The notes under the pieces are model-generated. The model ran no database searches. It was given only the letters and a program-made list of their open reading frames with translations, and was not told the DNA's origin. A program made the position numbers and the translations under genes. From the NCBI GenBank assembly GCA_944989445.1, contig CALYLW010001003.1, positions 62,001 to 126,000 of the forward strand: DNA of 64,000 bases. Reading direction: 5' to 3'. This document shows, piece after piece, positions 31,207 through 43,834 of this stretch. Each line of letters opens with the position of its first letter. The stretch's first letter is position 1. The stretch is from Ampullaceana balthica. Taxonomy: Eukaryota; Mollusca; Gastropoda; Lymnaeidae.

Positions 31207-34200
31207 TATTGGTCTAGAATCTGATAGACTGAGTTACCAGAAACAGGGGGAAATGATTTTTTTAAAATAAAATTACATAGAAAAAATATTTGGAGTCATA
31301 GACGCCACCGAGGCAGTTTGTTTAAATTTCATTGTGCATTTAGGAAAGAAAAGATTGCTAACCATTACTTCAACAGAAATGTATCCACTGGGAAAGAATG
31401 ACCCAAAATTTTAAAATCTCGAAGTTGTGTCACAATGTTGTTGGTAAGCGAGTTCTTACTTCATTATTTATATTCCATGTAGAAACTAACTGTAGCAGGA
31501 GTTATGGTCAGTAATGTAACAAATGAGGCCAGCTGCCACAATCTTCCAGAGACTTGATCAGCTTATCTTGAGTATGGACTTTGTTTTCATGTGTCCATTT
31601 CCTTTCTCAATGCCATATTTCAATTTCATGTGTCCATTCGAAATGTTCATTTCATATGTCCATGCATACACATGTCCTGTGACACGTCGACCTTGAAGTT
31701 GAAGTACATGAACAAGCTAAAGGTAATGTTTTCAACAACTATTAACAAAGAAATAGATTGTAAGAATGAGATAACTGCAAAATATTCAAGTTTAAAAAAT
31801 TTAAAAATTAAATCAAAAATAAAATCAATACTTCTTCATTATTTCCTAATCATATCTAAATATGAATATCAGTGAATTAATGAAAAATGCATGTCAAAAT
31901 GGTGAACATACAAGACAGTTTGAGTTTCACGCCATCTTTCACCGGAATCCATATGTTCAAGAAAATAAAAAGAAACCACAATTTCAATGAGATGAGGTGA
32001 AAATTACATATGAATAAAAAATTCCTTTTTTCTAAATTAATCATTACATGTACATATAAGGTTTTTCTTTTAAAAGGAAAATAATCAGTGGCATAGCAAG
32101 GGGGGCAAATCTCCCAGGCAGCACAAACCACCTCTAGGCTGCTGAAGATGTGCAGGCTTAACAGAGCTTTCCAAACATACTTTGAAAAAAACAACTAATT
32201 AAGAAAAATGTATATGAGTTAAGCTAATTGTTTTTATCAGAATATATTTATATAGCATGTGTCTATTTGCAGCAAACTATTAATACAGTTAAGTCAAACT
32301 GAAAGTTTAATGGCATGTATTATTAATGGATGTTGGTTACTGGCTGACATGAAAACTACACTAAAATAATAAAAATATTTGAATAAAACATTTACAATTT
32401 ATAATGAAATAATAATCGTTACAATTACATCACAAGAAACTAAATCTAAAAACTCAGATTTTCTATTATAAATGCTTTTTTGTTAAGAAGAGACTGCCAG
32501 AACTATTTAATTGTAGTGCAAAAGAAGATTTAAAAAGTGTACACCAAATATCAAAAAAAGTTTCTTTTTAGCACAAACATACTGCATATCAAATTTTATT
32601 TTATAATTATTCAACTTAGCTGGATGAGTGGGCTCCAAAGTTTTAGATTAAAAGTGGAACATTTTCCAGTTCCTTGCTCATATATTTTGTGTGGAAAAGG
32701 ACCACAAAATATATTTTGTGAGGAGAAGAAGGACAACAACATATATTTTGTGGGGAAAAGAAGGACCACAACATATATTTTGTGTAAAATTGTGTGGCGC
32801 AAGGGAATACCTGATTTAGTTTTTTAACTATTTAAAAACTCCCCTTAAACAGATGAGTTATTTAATAATACTCTATAAAAATACACCATAGAAAAAATTT
32901 GGCTACATCCATCTAAGTGCAATGTAGAGTTGAGAAGTATTCCTGAAACTGGAATCAGACAAATGAGTTCTGATTGGCATATTGACAGAAAGGAAATGCA
33001 AACTATGCTGTGAAGATCAATATTTAATTTTGTAGTGGTAACACTTGAAAGTGACAGATGTCATAACTTTAATATTTTGCACCAATCCATTAAGCTCTAA
33101 GTGAAGTAAGGAGGCATGAACCAATACACTTTGGGAACCATCTTATTTAATCTGAAGCTTAACAGTTTTGATAAAGAGCAATAAAAAAACAAAAATAATA
33201 TATTCTGCTAAATAAGGGTTGGTTTGAAAAGAAAATAACAAAATGTAGTGGGCGCACACAGCAAACCAATTGTTTCAACAGGGTTGTTTGTAATCACCGA
33301 GGAAGCATAAAACCGGTTTAGTTGTGAGAAGGAAACAAGAAAATGTACAGTGATGATGCCCCTTTCAATAACATCAAGCTCACAGGACACAAGATTATAT
33401 ATTAATATAATACAACATTACATATCATAGACAGTTGGCAAACTTCAACAAGAGCCGTACAGCCAGATACTGAACAAATCATGACCAGGCTATTGAGTAC
33501 ATCTTTCAATCTTTTTGAAGTTTTCTTGAGATTGTAGCAATACTGACAGAGAAATGGGTCTGAGTTTAAAGCAGTACAGATTCATTGGGACCAATAAAGA
33601 AATTGATAATTGATACATCAAGTAAAACTTTAATAACTATTTTCATTTATGGCCAATGAAATTTAAAATTGAAGCTGCTTTGTTGTAAAAATAAGTTGTA
33701 AATATAAGTTATATATACAAGTTATATATTATGCTTTGTTGCTTTTGAAAGTTGAGATAGTCAGTTTTGATTATATCCTCTTTGGTATAGAGGCTATGTG
33801 TAAACGTTGTGTAGGCTAAGCCTTCTAGATGTTTAAATGAATTCTCAAAATTTCCCAATAAAAAATGGAATTTTCTCTTTCTCACATATACTATGGCGCT
33901 TGTGTAAATACTGGTGCACACAGGTGTTTAAAGTTTTCTAATTTATAAATTTGTCTGACTATTTCTGGCGTCATATCTATAGATCTGCTTGTTACACATT
34001 TGTACTTTCAAGTTCAAAAATAAAATTACTTTTTAACTTCATCCCATGGCTTGAGTCAAGGTGATCCTTACCCCTAGGTTTTAATAATTGGAAGCTCTTC
34101 ATCTGGTGATAGTATTTCCTTCAAGGATACAGCAGTTGGAATTAGAATGTCTTAAATAAAAACTCAATATGAACTGTGAGTAGTGAATCATTATTTAAAC

Positions 34201-35160
34201 CAAGTATAAATAAATTCTTAGAAATACCCCAATCAAAGAACTTTTAACTTCACTTATAAAGAAACTATGGAAGTGGCAAAATTTTTCTAAATTAAAATGA
34301 AATTGTTGGCATTATCCAAGTTGCTAATAAGTGATGAACTTTTAAATCTAGTCAGCAAATGAATTGATAGATGAGTTCAAACAGTTCAACCTTCAAGTAG
34401 AGGAAATTCTGCCAACTCCTATCTTAAATTAAAACATAGAATAAAACACATGTAATAAGAGGCAAAACAAAGAATGGAGAAAGAGAACTATGAGCAGAGG
34501 AAAGACTTGAGAGTGAAAATCTGTAGATAGAAAAAAGAAATTGCCAAGAAAAGGTTACAAAACAGTTCATTAAAAGTGAAAACAATAGCGTAAGCTTTGA
34601 TCCTATTGGATTATAAAAAAGGTCAAGAAATGCACAGAAAAGGATCTTGATAAATATTTTAGCCTATTTGAACTTGCAGCTAAAATTTCAATTTTCCATT
34701 TTCCCGTGGGAAAATAGACCTAGTCTCTACAGAATGGAAAAGCAGATAAAGTATTTTTTTAATCTTTTACTGAAGAACAACAGGAAATTTATCAATAATT
34801 TGAAAATGTCAATTTAAAAGCCTACAAATGAATTCTATAGAGAAAGTTTAAGGACAATAAAAAAAAAGAACAAGTAGGACAGACTTATGTCAAGTTCCCA
34901 GTGAAAAAGAAATATTTTTGGAGCTATGGCTTTGAGAAGCCGAAAAATGTATTACAATTTTGAAGTATTTTCAGATATTTATTTAATTTGAAATTAGAAC
35001 TCACATAACATATTGTGATGAGGATCCTATGCTCAAAGTGGCTGTATATGCATTTACTAAAAATCAAGTGGAGATGAACTTTAACCAAGTACACACATAA
35101 TCTCTACACCAAAAGAGATGTAATGAAAAGAAATAAATAGCACTTTTTATTGCAACATAA
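31207..35160. other. AT-rich gene-poor region
   Basis: No coding or RNA gene was recognised. A short stretch at 32094-32120 (CAGTGGCATAGCAAGGGG) matches the terminal inverted repeat of the hAT at 9949 and may be a solo hAT end. Three ~36-bp repeats (catatattttgtggggaaaa) lie at about 32675-32790. Confidence 0.5.
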
Positions 35161-35162
35161 CT

Positions 35163-35165
<3 letters not shown>

Positions 35166-35246
<81 letters not shown>

Positions 35247-35255
35247 AATACATAT
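35166..35255. repeat. (TA)n microsatellite
   Basis: The TA dinucleotide array is broken by single C substitutions. Confidence 0.95.
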
Positions 35256-35754
35256 ATACATGTATATATATATACGTACATAACTTATATACAACACTTT
35301 GATGTGCCAGTATAGGTTTAAAAATCAATGTCAAATAAAAAAGTAAAAGAACATTTCATCTCTTTTTTCAAATACTCTAATAAATTAAATGCTAGTAAAA
35401 TTAAAAGTATCAACTTCAGACTAAAATATGGATTCTATCAAATATATGCAAAATTAATTCGTGTGATTTAAATTGAGATCATTTATTTTTCAGCGACAAC
35501 TTTCCTCAACATTTCTATTATGTCATGAGAAGTTGAATCTATCATGGAGCATTCATTATCTAAAAATTGATGAGAAATAAAAAGAGTAATCATATACCTA
35601 ATCACATTAATGTATTAATTAATAGCATCAATGTACTGTAATAATATCTAGAGCCTATCCTTGCCCACATTATCATTATTATTTTAATTGCATAAAATTT
35701 TCTGTAAAATAATCAAATAGTTAAAGTGTAGGTTTTTTTAAAGTGTGTCATGAC

Positions 35755-36640
35755 TAGGCCTGTCAACAGTTGCCTGGAACCTGGGTACCCGTTGCCAAGC
35801 AATTACTCGGATAGTAAAAGTACACCCAGTACCCGTGAAAATGTGGCTTCAATGTCTATAATTATGGTGGCCAAACTGTGGCTCTTCTGTGTTCACATTG
35901 CAGCTCGAGAACAATTTATCAATTTAAAACTTTTCTTTTGAAATATAGGCTGTGAAACAAGTTCAACGCGAAAACACTTAGAAGAAATATCTGTCAACGG
36001 GAAATAAAATAAGGTGCCGACAAACTACAACTACAATGTTTTTTAAAACACATTTTTGGTCTGACATGAAACAAATATGTCTTAACACAAAAAGATTTTG
36101 GTTCTTAGAATGAATCAAGGAAAACATGACCACACTACCGAAGGAGCTGGAAATTAAAGCAAGGCGGTGTTTTGTGTCATTAGTAATAACACCCCGGCTT
36201 TTATTATATGAAAGGATGCTAACTTGACTTTGAAATACACCAACTATGAGTTACCGACAAGCCAATGCTGTTTATCTACCCCCCCCCTTGCGGACCACTC
36301 CTTAGTCTACTCCTATCCTTACCATAATTTTAAAAAATACACCTCATCTATTATTGGCTTTTTTTTTATAAAAGTTTTTTTGTCGTTCAATGGTTTTCTT
36401 TGTTGTAAGAAAAATCAGGACAGAAACAAAGGGTTGAAAATAATTTGGGCTTTACATAAATTTTAAAAAGGTGCAGGGAGCCATTGGCTTGTATATGTTT
36501 GGTTCTGTAAACTGTTTCCACCTACCCACAGGTGTTGGCGAGCTGAGTGACCCACATCGAAGCCGCTGATTTTTTTTTAAAACTGTTCGAAAATTTGGAC
36601 GGGTACCTGGGGAGCTTTTTCAACTATATTGACATCCCTA
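35755..36640. mobile_element. Non-autonomous hAT-like element with perfect 8-bp target duplication
   Basis: It is flanked by GTCATGAC at 35747-35754 and 36641-36648. The left end is TAGGCCTGTCAACAGTTG. The right end inverted is TAGGGATGTCAATATAGTTG. The complementary termini extend to shared CCTGGGTACCCG / CCCAGGTACCCG blocks. The 886-bp unit has no transposase. The 8-bp duplication and the TAGGG-type termini fit hAT. Confidence 0.8.
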
Positions 36641-36648
36641 GTCATGAC

Positions 36649-39535
36649 TTCCATGCTTAGAGAATTACTGAGACAATAACAGTACAACAATCCAAAAAAG
36701 AAAAAACTAATTTCAAAAAAAGGAGTGCATCATTTAAAAAATAAAAATATCAATAAAAACTTCACTTTCTAGAACCTAATGATTAATATCTTCTGAATCT
36801 TAAGTCTGGAATTTGCCCTACAAAATTTATTGAAGATAAATGCTACTCCTTAAAGCATTAAAGGGAAAATCATTCATTTAGTGAATTGTGTTATTAGTGA
36901 TTAAGCATACAATTAAATGGTTTTAAATACAATTTATTGTGAGAACATTATGCAAAATCAAAATTCTCAAGTAAAAAAGTAAATAAGCTGTCACTGTAAT
37001 TATAAATGAAAGGCTCAGTTTGCTTATTTAAAGACCCATTAAAAAATGATCCACTAAATATTAAAAAAGAAACACACAATTTTGTTAGAAATGTTGACTA
37101 AATGAATGGTGTCTGTAAAGAGCCAATCACAGGTAATCAGTGCAACCAGTAATGTAGCCAATTTCTAATGTTAGTTTCAAAATCTTTTTTATTGCATTAT
37201 TGAATTCAATATTTTTATTATGGAATACCAAGTGATATTTAGGACAAAGTCTCTGCAATGTTTCAATGTTGTTATATTTTTATGAACACTAGCAAGTAAG
37301 TATAATTTGAAAATGAATAGTCAATATTGCATGCCATGACAATTTTAATTTTTTTTATAAAATGGGTTTAAAAAATAAATGGTGTTATCTTTTGCTCAAA
37401 GTTGATTTCTTTCAATTTAGGGATGACAAAAATAAAGCTAACATCAAAATCATTCATTAATGCTAAAATGTTCCAGCAAATTATTGCAAGTCACAGTTTA
37501 GTTATGTTAAGGATACAAAATGAAAAACCAGATGAAGCATCAAGAGAAGGTTCAAACCATAATCAAGGAGAAGAAAACTATTTAATACAACATCCTATAC
37601 ATAAATATGCATGTTGAAGTAAACCATATAATATTTTTTCGTTAAATAAATATAATATACAAAATAAGCCAAAGCTCATATTCAAATGTTTAAATACAGC
37701 TTGAATTTAACACTGGGAATTATATAATAGATTTTACATTAACAATTACAACCACACAATATGTCACCAATGTCAGAAAAATAACATTACATGTATTACT
37801 ATTCAGTGAATAATATCTGTATCTATTCCTATAACATCTATGGATATCACTATTGTATTGTTAATTTTCTCTAACTTGTATTCAATAATACTCACTTGTG
37901 AAATATTTTTCTCATTACACTCACTTTTGAAATATTGTTCTCATTAGATTATTTATAATTACAATGCCCTTGTGTATTGCCACAAAAATAAATAAATGAG
38001 TAATATAAATTAAGAGTAATATAATAATATGATTATAAGTCAAGGTGAACATTTATAGCACAAGCACACCTCTAACATATGTATTTATGTACAGTTGTTA
38101 ATAAATAATGCTAGTGTGCCATTTACTTGCTAATTGCCATTTGTAGTATAAGGTGTTAAAACAATGCATAATTATTCCACTGGTAAAAGTGGATTCTGAT
38201 GTTAGTTGGATTTGAAACAATTTTCTTTGCTGCATTCGGTTTGGGGTGAAAGGGCTGAGGGGCTAGAGTGGATAAATGTAGCAGTGTTCATGATACAATA
38301 AAAATCAGATTTGTAATGATACGTTTCTAATGGTAGTAACATGGAAACAAACAATGTACTTTAGCTATTGGCTATTGGCATTGACTATTTCTCAAAGTAT
38401 TCTTTTATTTGCTGTACCATTTTTTTTATATTTAAAGAGTTCATTTTTACTGTAAACTATAGTTCAACATATTAAATAATTTTACCACCTGGTCATTAGT
38501 TAAGGGATTAATGTGAAATATACAACAATAATTTTTTTTTATTAAATCTGACAATATTTTCAAAGATGCATTGCTTTTATCAATTTAATTTATATTATGA
38601 AGTTCTTTATTTTCAAAATTTACTTATGTATAAATTTGAGGTCAGCACTTAGTACTTTGTAAGCACTTAGAAAACCAAAACAATGATGAGGCCTTGATAA
38701 TTTAAAACTTTCTATATTGAAATCAGTTATATTTTCCCAATATCTTTTTATTTATATTGTCTATTTAAATATGTATCTCTTGAATTGTGTTATGCTGGAG
38801 GTGAAATTATTATTTTGAAGATTTTGATAAATTTAATGAACATTTGTTTTAAGTAAGTTTGAAAAATATGTGGTTATCACTTTTTCAAAAGAATATTTGT
38901 GGTAGAACTTTTTACCATTCTAGTTAATATTATGGTTAAAATTTTAAAATTTACATCTATCCTTAAACTTAATAAACCATATTTTAGATTTGATCAAATT
39001 CTACAATTGTATCCCAAGTCTAAATTTAAATTTAACAATATAGAAATGTATAATTCCAAATATTAAAATAATAATTCTTCTTATGTTTTAAAGCTATATA
39101 GCTAACAAAGATAAATTCTGACACAGTTAAAAAAATGTCAGAAATTTGATTTTAAAAAAAGAGGGGAAAAAAAATTTTAAATCACTAAACTGAAATCACA
39201 AATGTAATGAGAGGTTTCTTTTTGGGTAAAAAAGATGAGTCAAAGATGTGGTAGTGATGAGGTAGTCAAGGTTTATCAGTATAGTAATGTACAACATTAA
39301 TAATCATAAAAATAATTACATCAAAAATTTGTCTTGCTTTACAAATAAACCAATTAAGCTCAGCTTAGAGGCATCAAATAATGCTAACAAGAGTATTTAA
39401 AATATGTTGTTTCTTTTTCACGTTTGAAAGCAGGGCAATCAATTTTAACTTTTAGTGGTAAAAATCATAATAATCATCAAATTATATAACTTTGGCCATT
39501 CTGTAGTTAAACAACTGATATGCTCATTCTGGTAA
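36649..39535. other. AT-rich gene-poor region
   Basis: No supported gene, RNA or element was seen. Short open frames lack domain features and splice context. Confidence 0.5.
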
Positions 39536-39539
39536 ATAA

Positions 39540-39678
39540 TGAATGACAAGAAACAATGTTGTGTCTTCATGACAAGAAATAATGTTGTGTCTTGATGACA
39601 AGAAACAATGTTGTGTCTTGATGACAAGAAACAATGTTGTGTCTTGATGACAAGAAACAATGTTGTGTCTTGATGAAA
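39540..39678. repeat. 26-bp minisatellite, five units
   Basis: Units of tgacaagaaacaatgttgtg followed by tcttga. Confidence 0.95.
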
Positions 39679-39948
39679 TAAATGATATGCTACAACAGCC
39701 GAAGCAGTGATGTAGTGTTTGAAGCCATTTAGTAACCAAATTGTAAAGTTCCATAAATATGAATTCTGTTATTGAATGAATAGTATTGTTTGAGTTGTGA
39801 TCCTGCTCCACGTGCTAACTTGTGTTAATCCATATCTTCTATAGTACTTGTTAAATCCAATCTAGAAAGACAGGTTTTATATGAACAGAAAAAGATCATC
39901 TATGTGCAAAGGCAATGTGATGCTGCGTCTTGATGGCTTTGACATTGC

Positions 39949-40012
39949 AGTTAATAAAACAGATTGAGTGTAGATGCCATTGCAGTTAATAAAACAGATT
40001 GAGTGTAGATCG
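39949..40012. repeat. 35-bp tandem duplication
   Basis: Two copies of cattgcagttaataaaacag followed by attgagtgtagat. Confidence 0.85.
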
Positions 40013-43000
40013 AATGGCCTGTCCACAAATAAAACAAGTTTATTGCTTGGAGTAGGTTGAAATTCAGTTTTTCAGGCAAAGTCTCAAGGCAAGCAGACAT
40101 TTTCTACACGCTCCAGCATTTCTACAACCAAGGGAGGCAACTGAGCATATCTCTCTAATCTCAGATGGAGCACTTTCTCAGCACCTGATTTCAGTAAAAA
40201 TAAAATTTAAAAAACAAATACATATATTTATTACACAAAGTGCTTATCAATTGTTTTATAATAATAAACTTTAGATTAAATTTTTTCCTTTCATTAAAAA
40301 TATTAGTTTTCCTCATTTTAACCAAACTATTGTCACTGAAATATCATTTCAGAAAAATATAATTTAAAAAAAAATAACATCAACACTTTCTATAATTAAG
40401 GCTACTATTAATTTCTATGCACAAAAAGAATAAAAACCCTTAATCTTACCTTTTCTGCACAGCTTGCAAAATTTAATGAAACTTTCAATATGTTACTAAA
40501 ATTGACAAATGTTATTTTACACTGAATACAATTCTTCAAAATTGATTGAAGCTATTACTAAGCTGAAACAATACAACCAGCAACATGCAAGGGTGCAAAT
40601 CTAAAAATAAAACAAGCCAAAATGTAAAAAGCATTAAAAGCAGATAACTGAATACATGTAAACTGCAGTAGCACTAAACAATTAATGACAAAATAAAATA
40701 ATCTGAATCGTTTGAAATTTAACTTTCTTTTATTTTCAAGTTAAAATTTAACTGTTGGTAGTCTGGTTTGAAATACAGTTTTGTAATCTGTCAAGTTTTT
40801 GAACTTCAGATAATTAAAATCATAATCATGGCTTTAAAAGCATTGGAATAAAAATTGGAAAATCTAATTTACATTGTTAATTGAAGACCCTAACCCTAAA
40901 AGGTCTTAAGTCTCAATTTTGCCAAATTCAATCTTAACAGTGAACTATTAACATCTGGCTTAGACCAGTCAACTGTATAAAACTGACAATAATACAATAT
41001 GACTTGGTCCAATTTTTAAAAGCCTAAAAATTTAAAATATTATTATCTAAGAGACAAAAAATAGAAACTTGATTATCTCAAAATGCGTACTTTGTGACTA
41101 AATTACTTTTAGTAATTACATCAGAAGTTGTTGTTTTTTTAAAGATATGCTGAAATTATTATTTTTTTAAATAGTGGACACTTGAGCATACATTTTATAT
41201 CATAGATGAGTATTGACAAAAGAATTCAATTGAAAATTATGAAAAAAATCAAAGGCTACTGAATTTAAAATATTTTTTTTTACAAATTACATGTATAAAA
41301 TAGTTAAAACACAATTGTAAATGGGAAAATACATTTTCTCACCGGTATTTTATAACTTTGTGGTTAAAAAGATTAAAAAGCACAACTAATAACATAAAAA
41401 TTATACCAGATGTAGAAAAAGTAGGGGTTGTGAGAAAGTAAGAAAAATAATTGTTTACTCTTAATCTCCCCAAGAACAATTTAATGGAAATGTATTTATA
41501 AACCTAACCCTAAGCTGTAGCCATAAATTTTCAAAAACGTTTTGAAAAAGTATCTTGGAAATATATTTTTAAATAGTTGTGTAATATACAGATTATTTGT
41601 ATGTATTTAATCAATTTTTTAAACTGAATATTTATCAAAAATGAAATAAAAAAACAAAAAAAAATTAAAAGATGCAAAAAAAAATGTAAGTCAACAAAAT
41701 ACCTAGAATAACATTTGAGTAGTACTTTTGTATTTTGAACCTTGAGCACAATATGAACTAACCAATCGAACTTAAACACAACCTATTATCCTATTTTATA
41801 TCTGAATGCAGCATTATTTATACAATCTACAACAGGAATCAAAGAATTTATTATTATTTTTAAAAATTCATCATCATGACACAACATTTCTAAAAAGTCA
41901 TTGCAAATAGGTTTTTTCATGATTAGCTTTGATTTTAAAAAATGTATTCAATACTTAACTTTTAAAAATTATCTTGTATTTAAAAAAATAAAGAATTTAC
42001 AATTGTACTGAAACCCTGGAATAATAAGGAAATTTTTCATTTATTTAATACTAACTCAACATTGAGATATACATGCTAATTTTTAAATTAATTAAGTGCA
42101 TGTATATATAAGAAAATTAGTCATGGATAATTTTTTTTCTCATATTTAGATTCTTTTTGCAGCAAGTGATTAAAAAAAAAGAAACATAGCTGTTACTCAA
42201 TGATAATTTTATGAATTTTTGACAAAGAATTTGCAAACACAGCACAATTAATTTTTTTTTCAAATACCATTTTGAAGAATGTGATCAACAGGTTTTGCCA
42301 TTATGACACAGGGATTCAATCAATGACACAGGGATTCAATCAATGACATAAGGATTCAATCAATGACACAGGGATTCAATCAATGACACAGGGATTCAAT
42401 TAATAACGCAGGGACAGTAGCCAAAATAACCTTAAAATTTTTTAAATTTCATTATCATAAGAATAAAACAAAAAATTGGTAAGTCAATATGGATTTAATC
42501 ATAATAGGTTACTTTAATCCACCTTTGAATAGTAGCCAACATGTTTTCATTGAATAGTAATTAAAATAACTGAGATTGTTACAGATTGGTAGCACAGTGC
42601 AAAACATCTAAATAACAATCTAGTAATGATGGTAATAATTCTAACCAACTCTTTGATCTATATGATATGAAAAAAAGGCTAAAGTGACCACTTCAGGGAC
42701 TTGTTACAAAAATAAATGGAAATGACAAATGGTGTAGATGGCATGAGATGGTAGTTTTAATTTCCTGCAATTGCATTCAATAAACAAAGACAAATTAGCA
42801 ATTTTTTTTATTAGGACCCATGCAATTGTTGCATTTCTAAGAAATTATATTTACAAAAACATTTCTAAAAGTGTTGTATTTATTTCAATGAACTAATAAA
42901 AAACATGTCATGTAATGCAGAAGGCTTTTTTAAATTAGTTTTTATTTTATATTTTTTTCATCCTTAACATTTTAATTATTGCATTAAGACATCTTGGGAA

Positions 43001-43834
43001 ATTTAGTTATTAAAATAAGCATCATGGTTTTAAAACTTTTTTCCCGTCAATAAAATAGTAAGCCAAAGATAAATAAAAAAAAATATTCCTGATCAAATCA
43101 ATATGCTCTCAAAAAACAAACAAACATAATCAAATTTCAACAAAAGTAAAATGTAAATTTTTAGATTACATGCCGACTCTCCAAATTTGGTAAAGATTGT
43201 TTTGATATCACATAAATTTTCATAGCGACAAAAACACTGTGTAATAACATTTAAGTCATTCTTAAATAAATTTTCTTGTGGCCCTTGATGTTTATGCTAG
43301 AGCTTGTGGTCATCAAACATAAATACATTTAAGGTTTAGATGAAATATTCATTTTCTAAAAAGGAAAATGCCTAATTAGAAAGTCTTGAAAGGTGAATAT
43401 TAAAAAAACAACAATTTTTAAGCTAAAGGCCAGAATGACTTAAAAAATATTGCTAAACATGTTCAGCACAAAATAAAATTGAAGTTACTCAGTTAAGAAC
43501 TAAACCATTTGTTTTGTTTGCTTTTCTGTGCTAAAGTTTATTAACTTGAAGACAATGCAGATTAATATTCTGTTTCCTCCATATTTTCTTTTGCTTTGAG
43601 ATGAATAATAATTCATTATTAAAATTCATTAACTGATTATTTCATCTACATTATTTAACAGATAATTCCAGAAAGTAAACAATAAGTAAAATCTAAAACT
43701 AATGAATACTTTACAAGTTTGAGCCTATGCGTATTTGGGCCTTTATAAAAATAAAAAAAAGGATTAATAAAAAAGGCATTGGTGAATCAATAGCTTATAG
43801 TCGTACATTGCCATCCTTTGGTCTTGGGCTTGAA
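40013..43834. other. AT-rich sequence downstream of the receptor gene
   Basis: No exon is recognised. It would contain the 3' UTR and polyadenylation site of the minus-strand receptor gene; several AATAAA words occur but none can be chosen. A 20-bp repeat (tgacacagggattcaatcaa) runs from 42304 to 42412. Confidence 0.5.
42304..42412. repeat. 20-bp minisatellite, five units
   Basis: Units of atgacacagggattcaatca. Confidence 0.95.

Noticed and set aside
40884..41515. Short ccctaaccctaa telomere-like words
   Set aside because: Only two isolated occurrences of one or two units, not an array.
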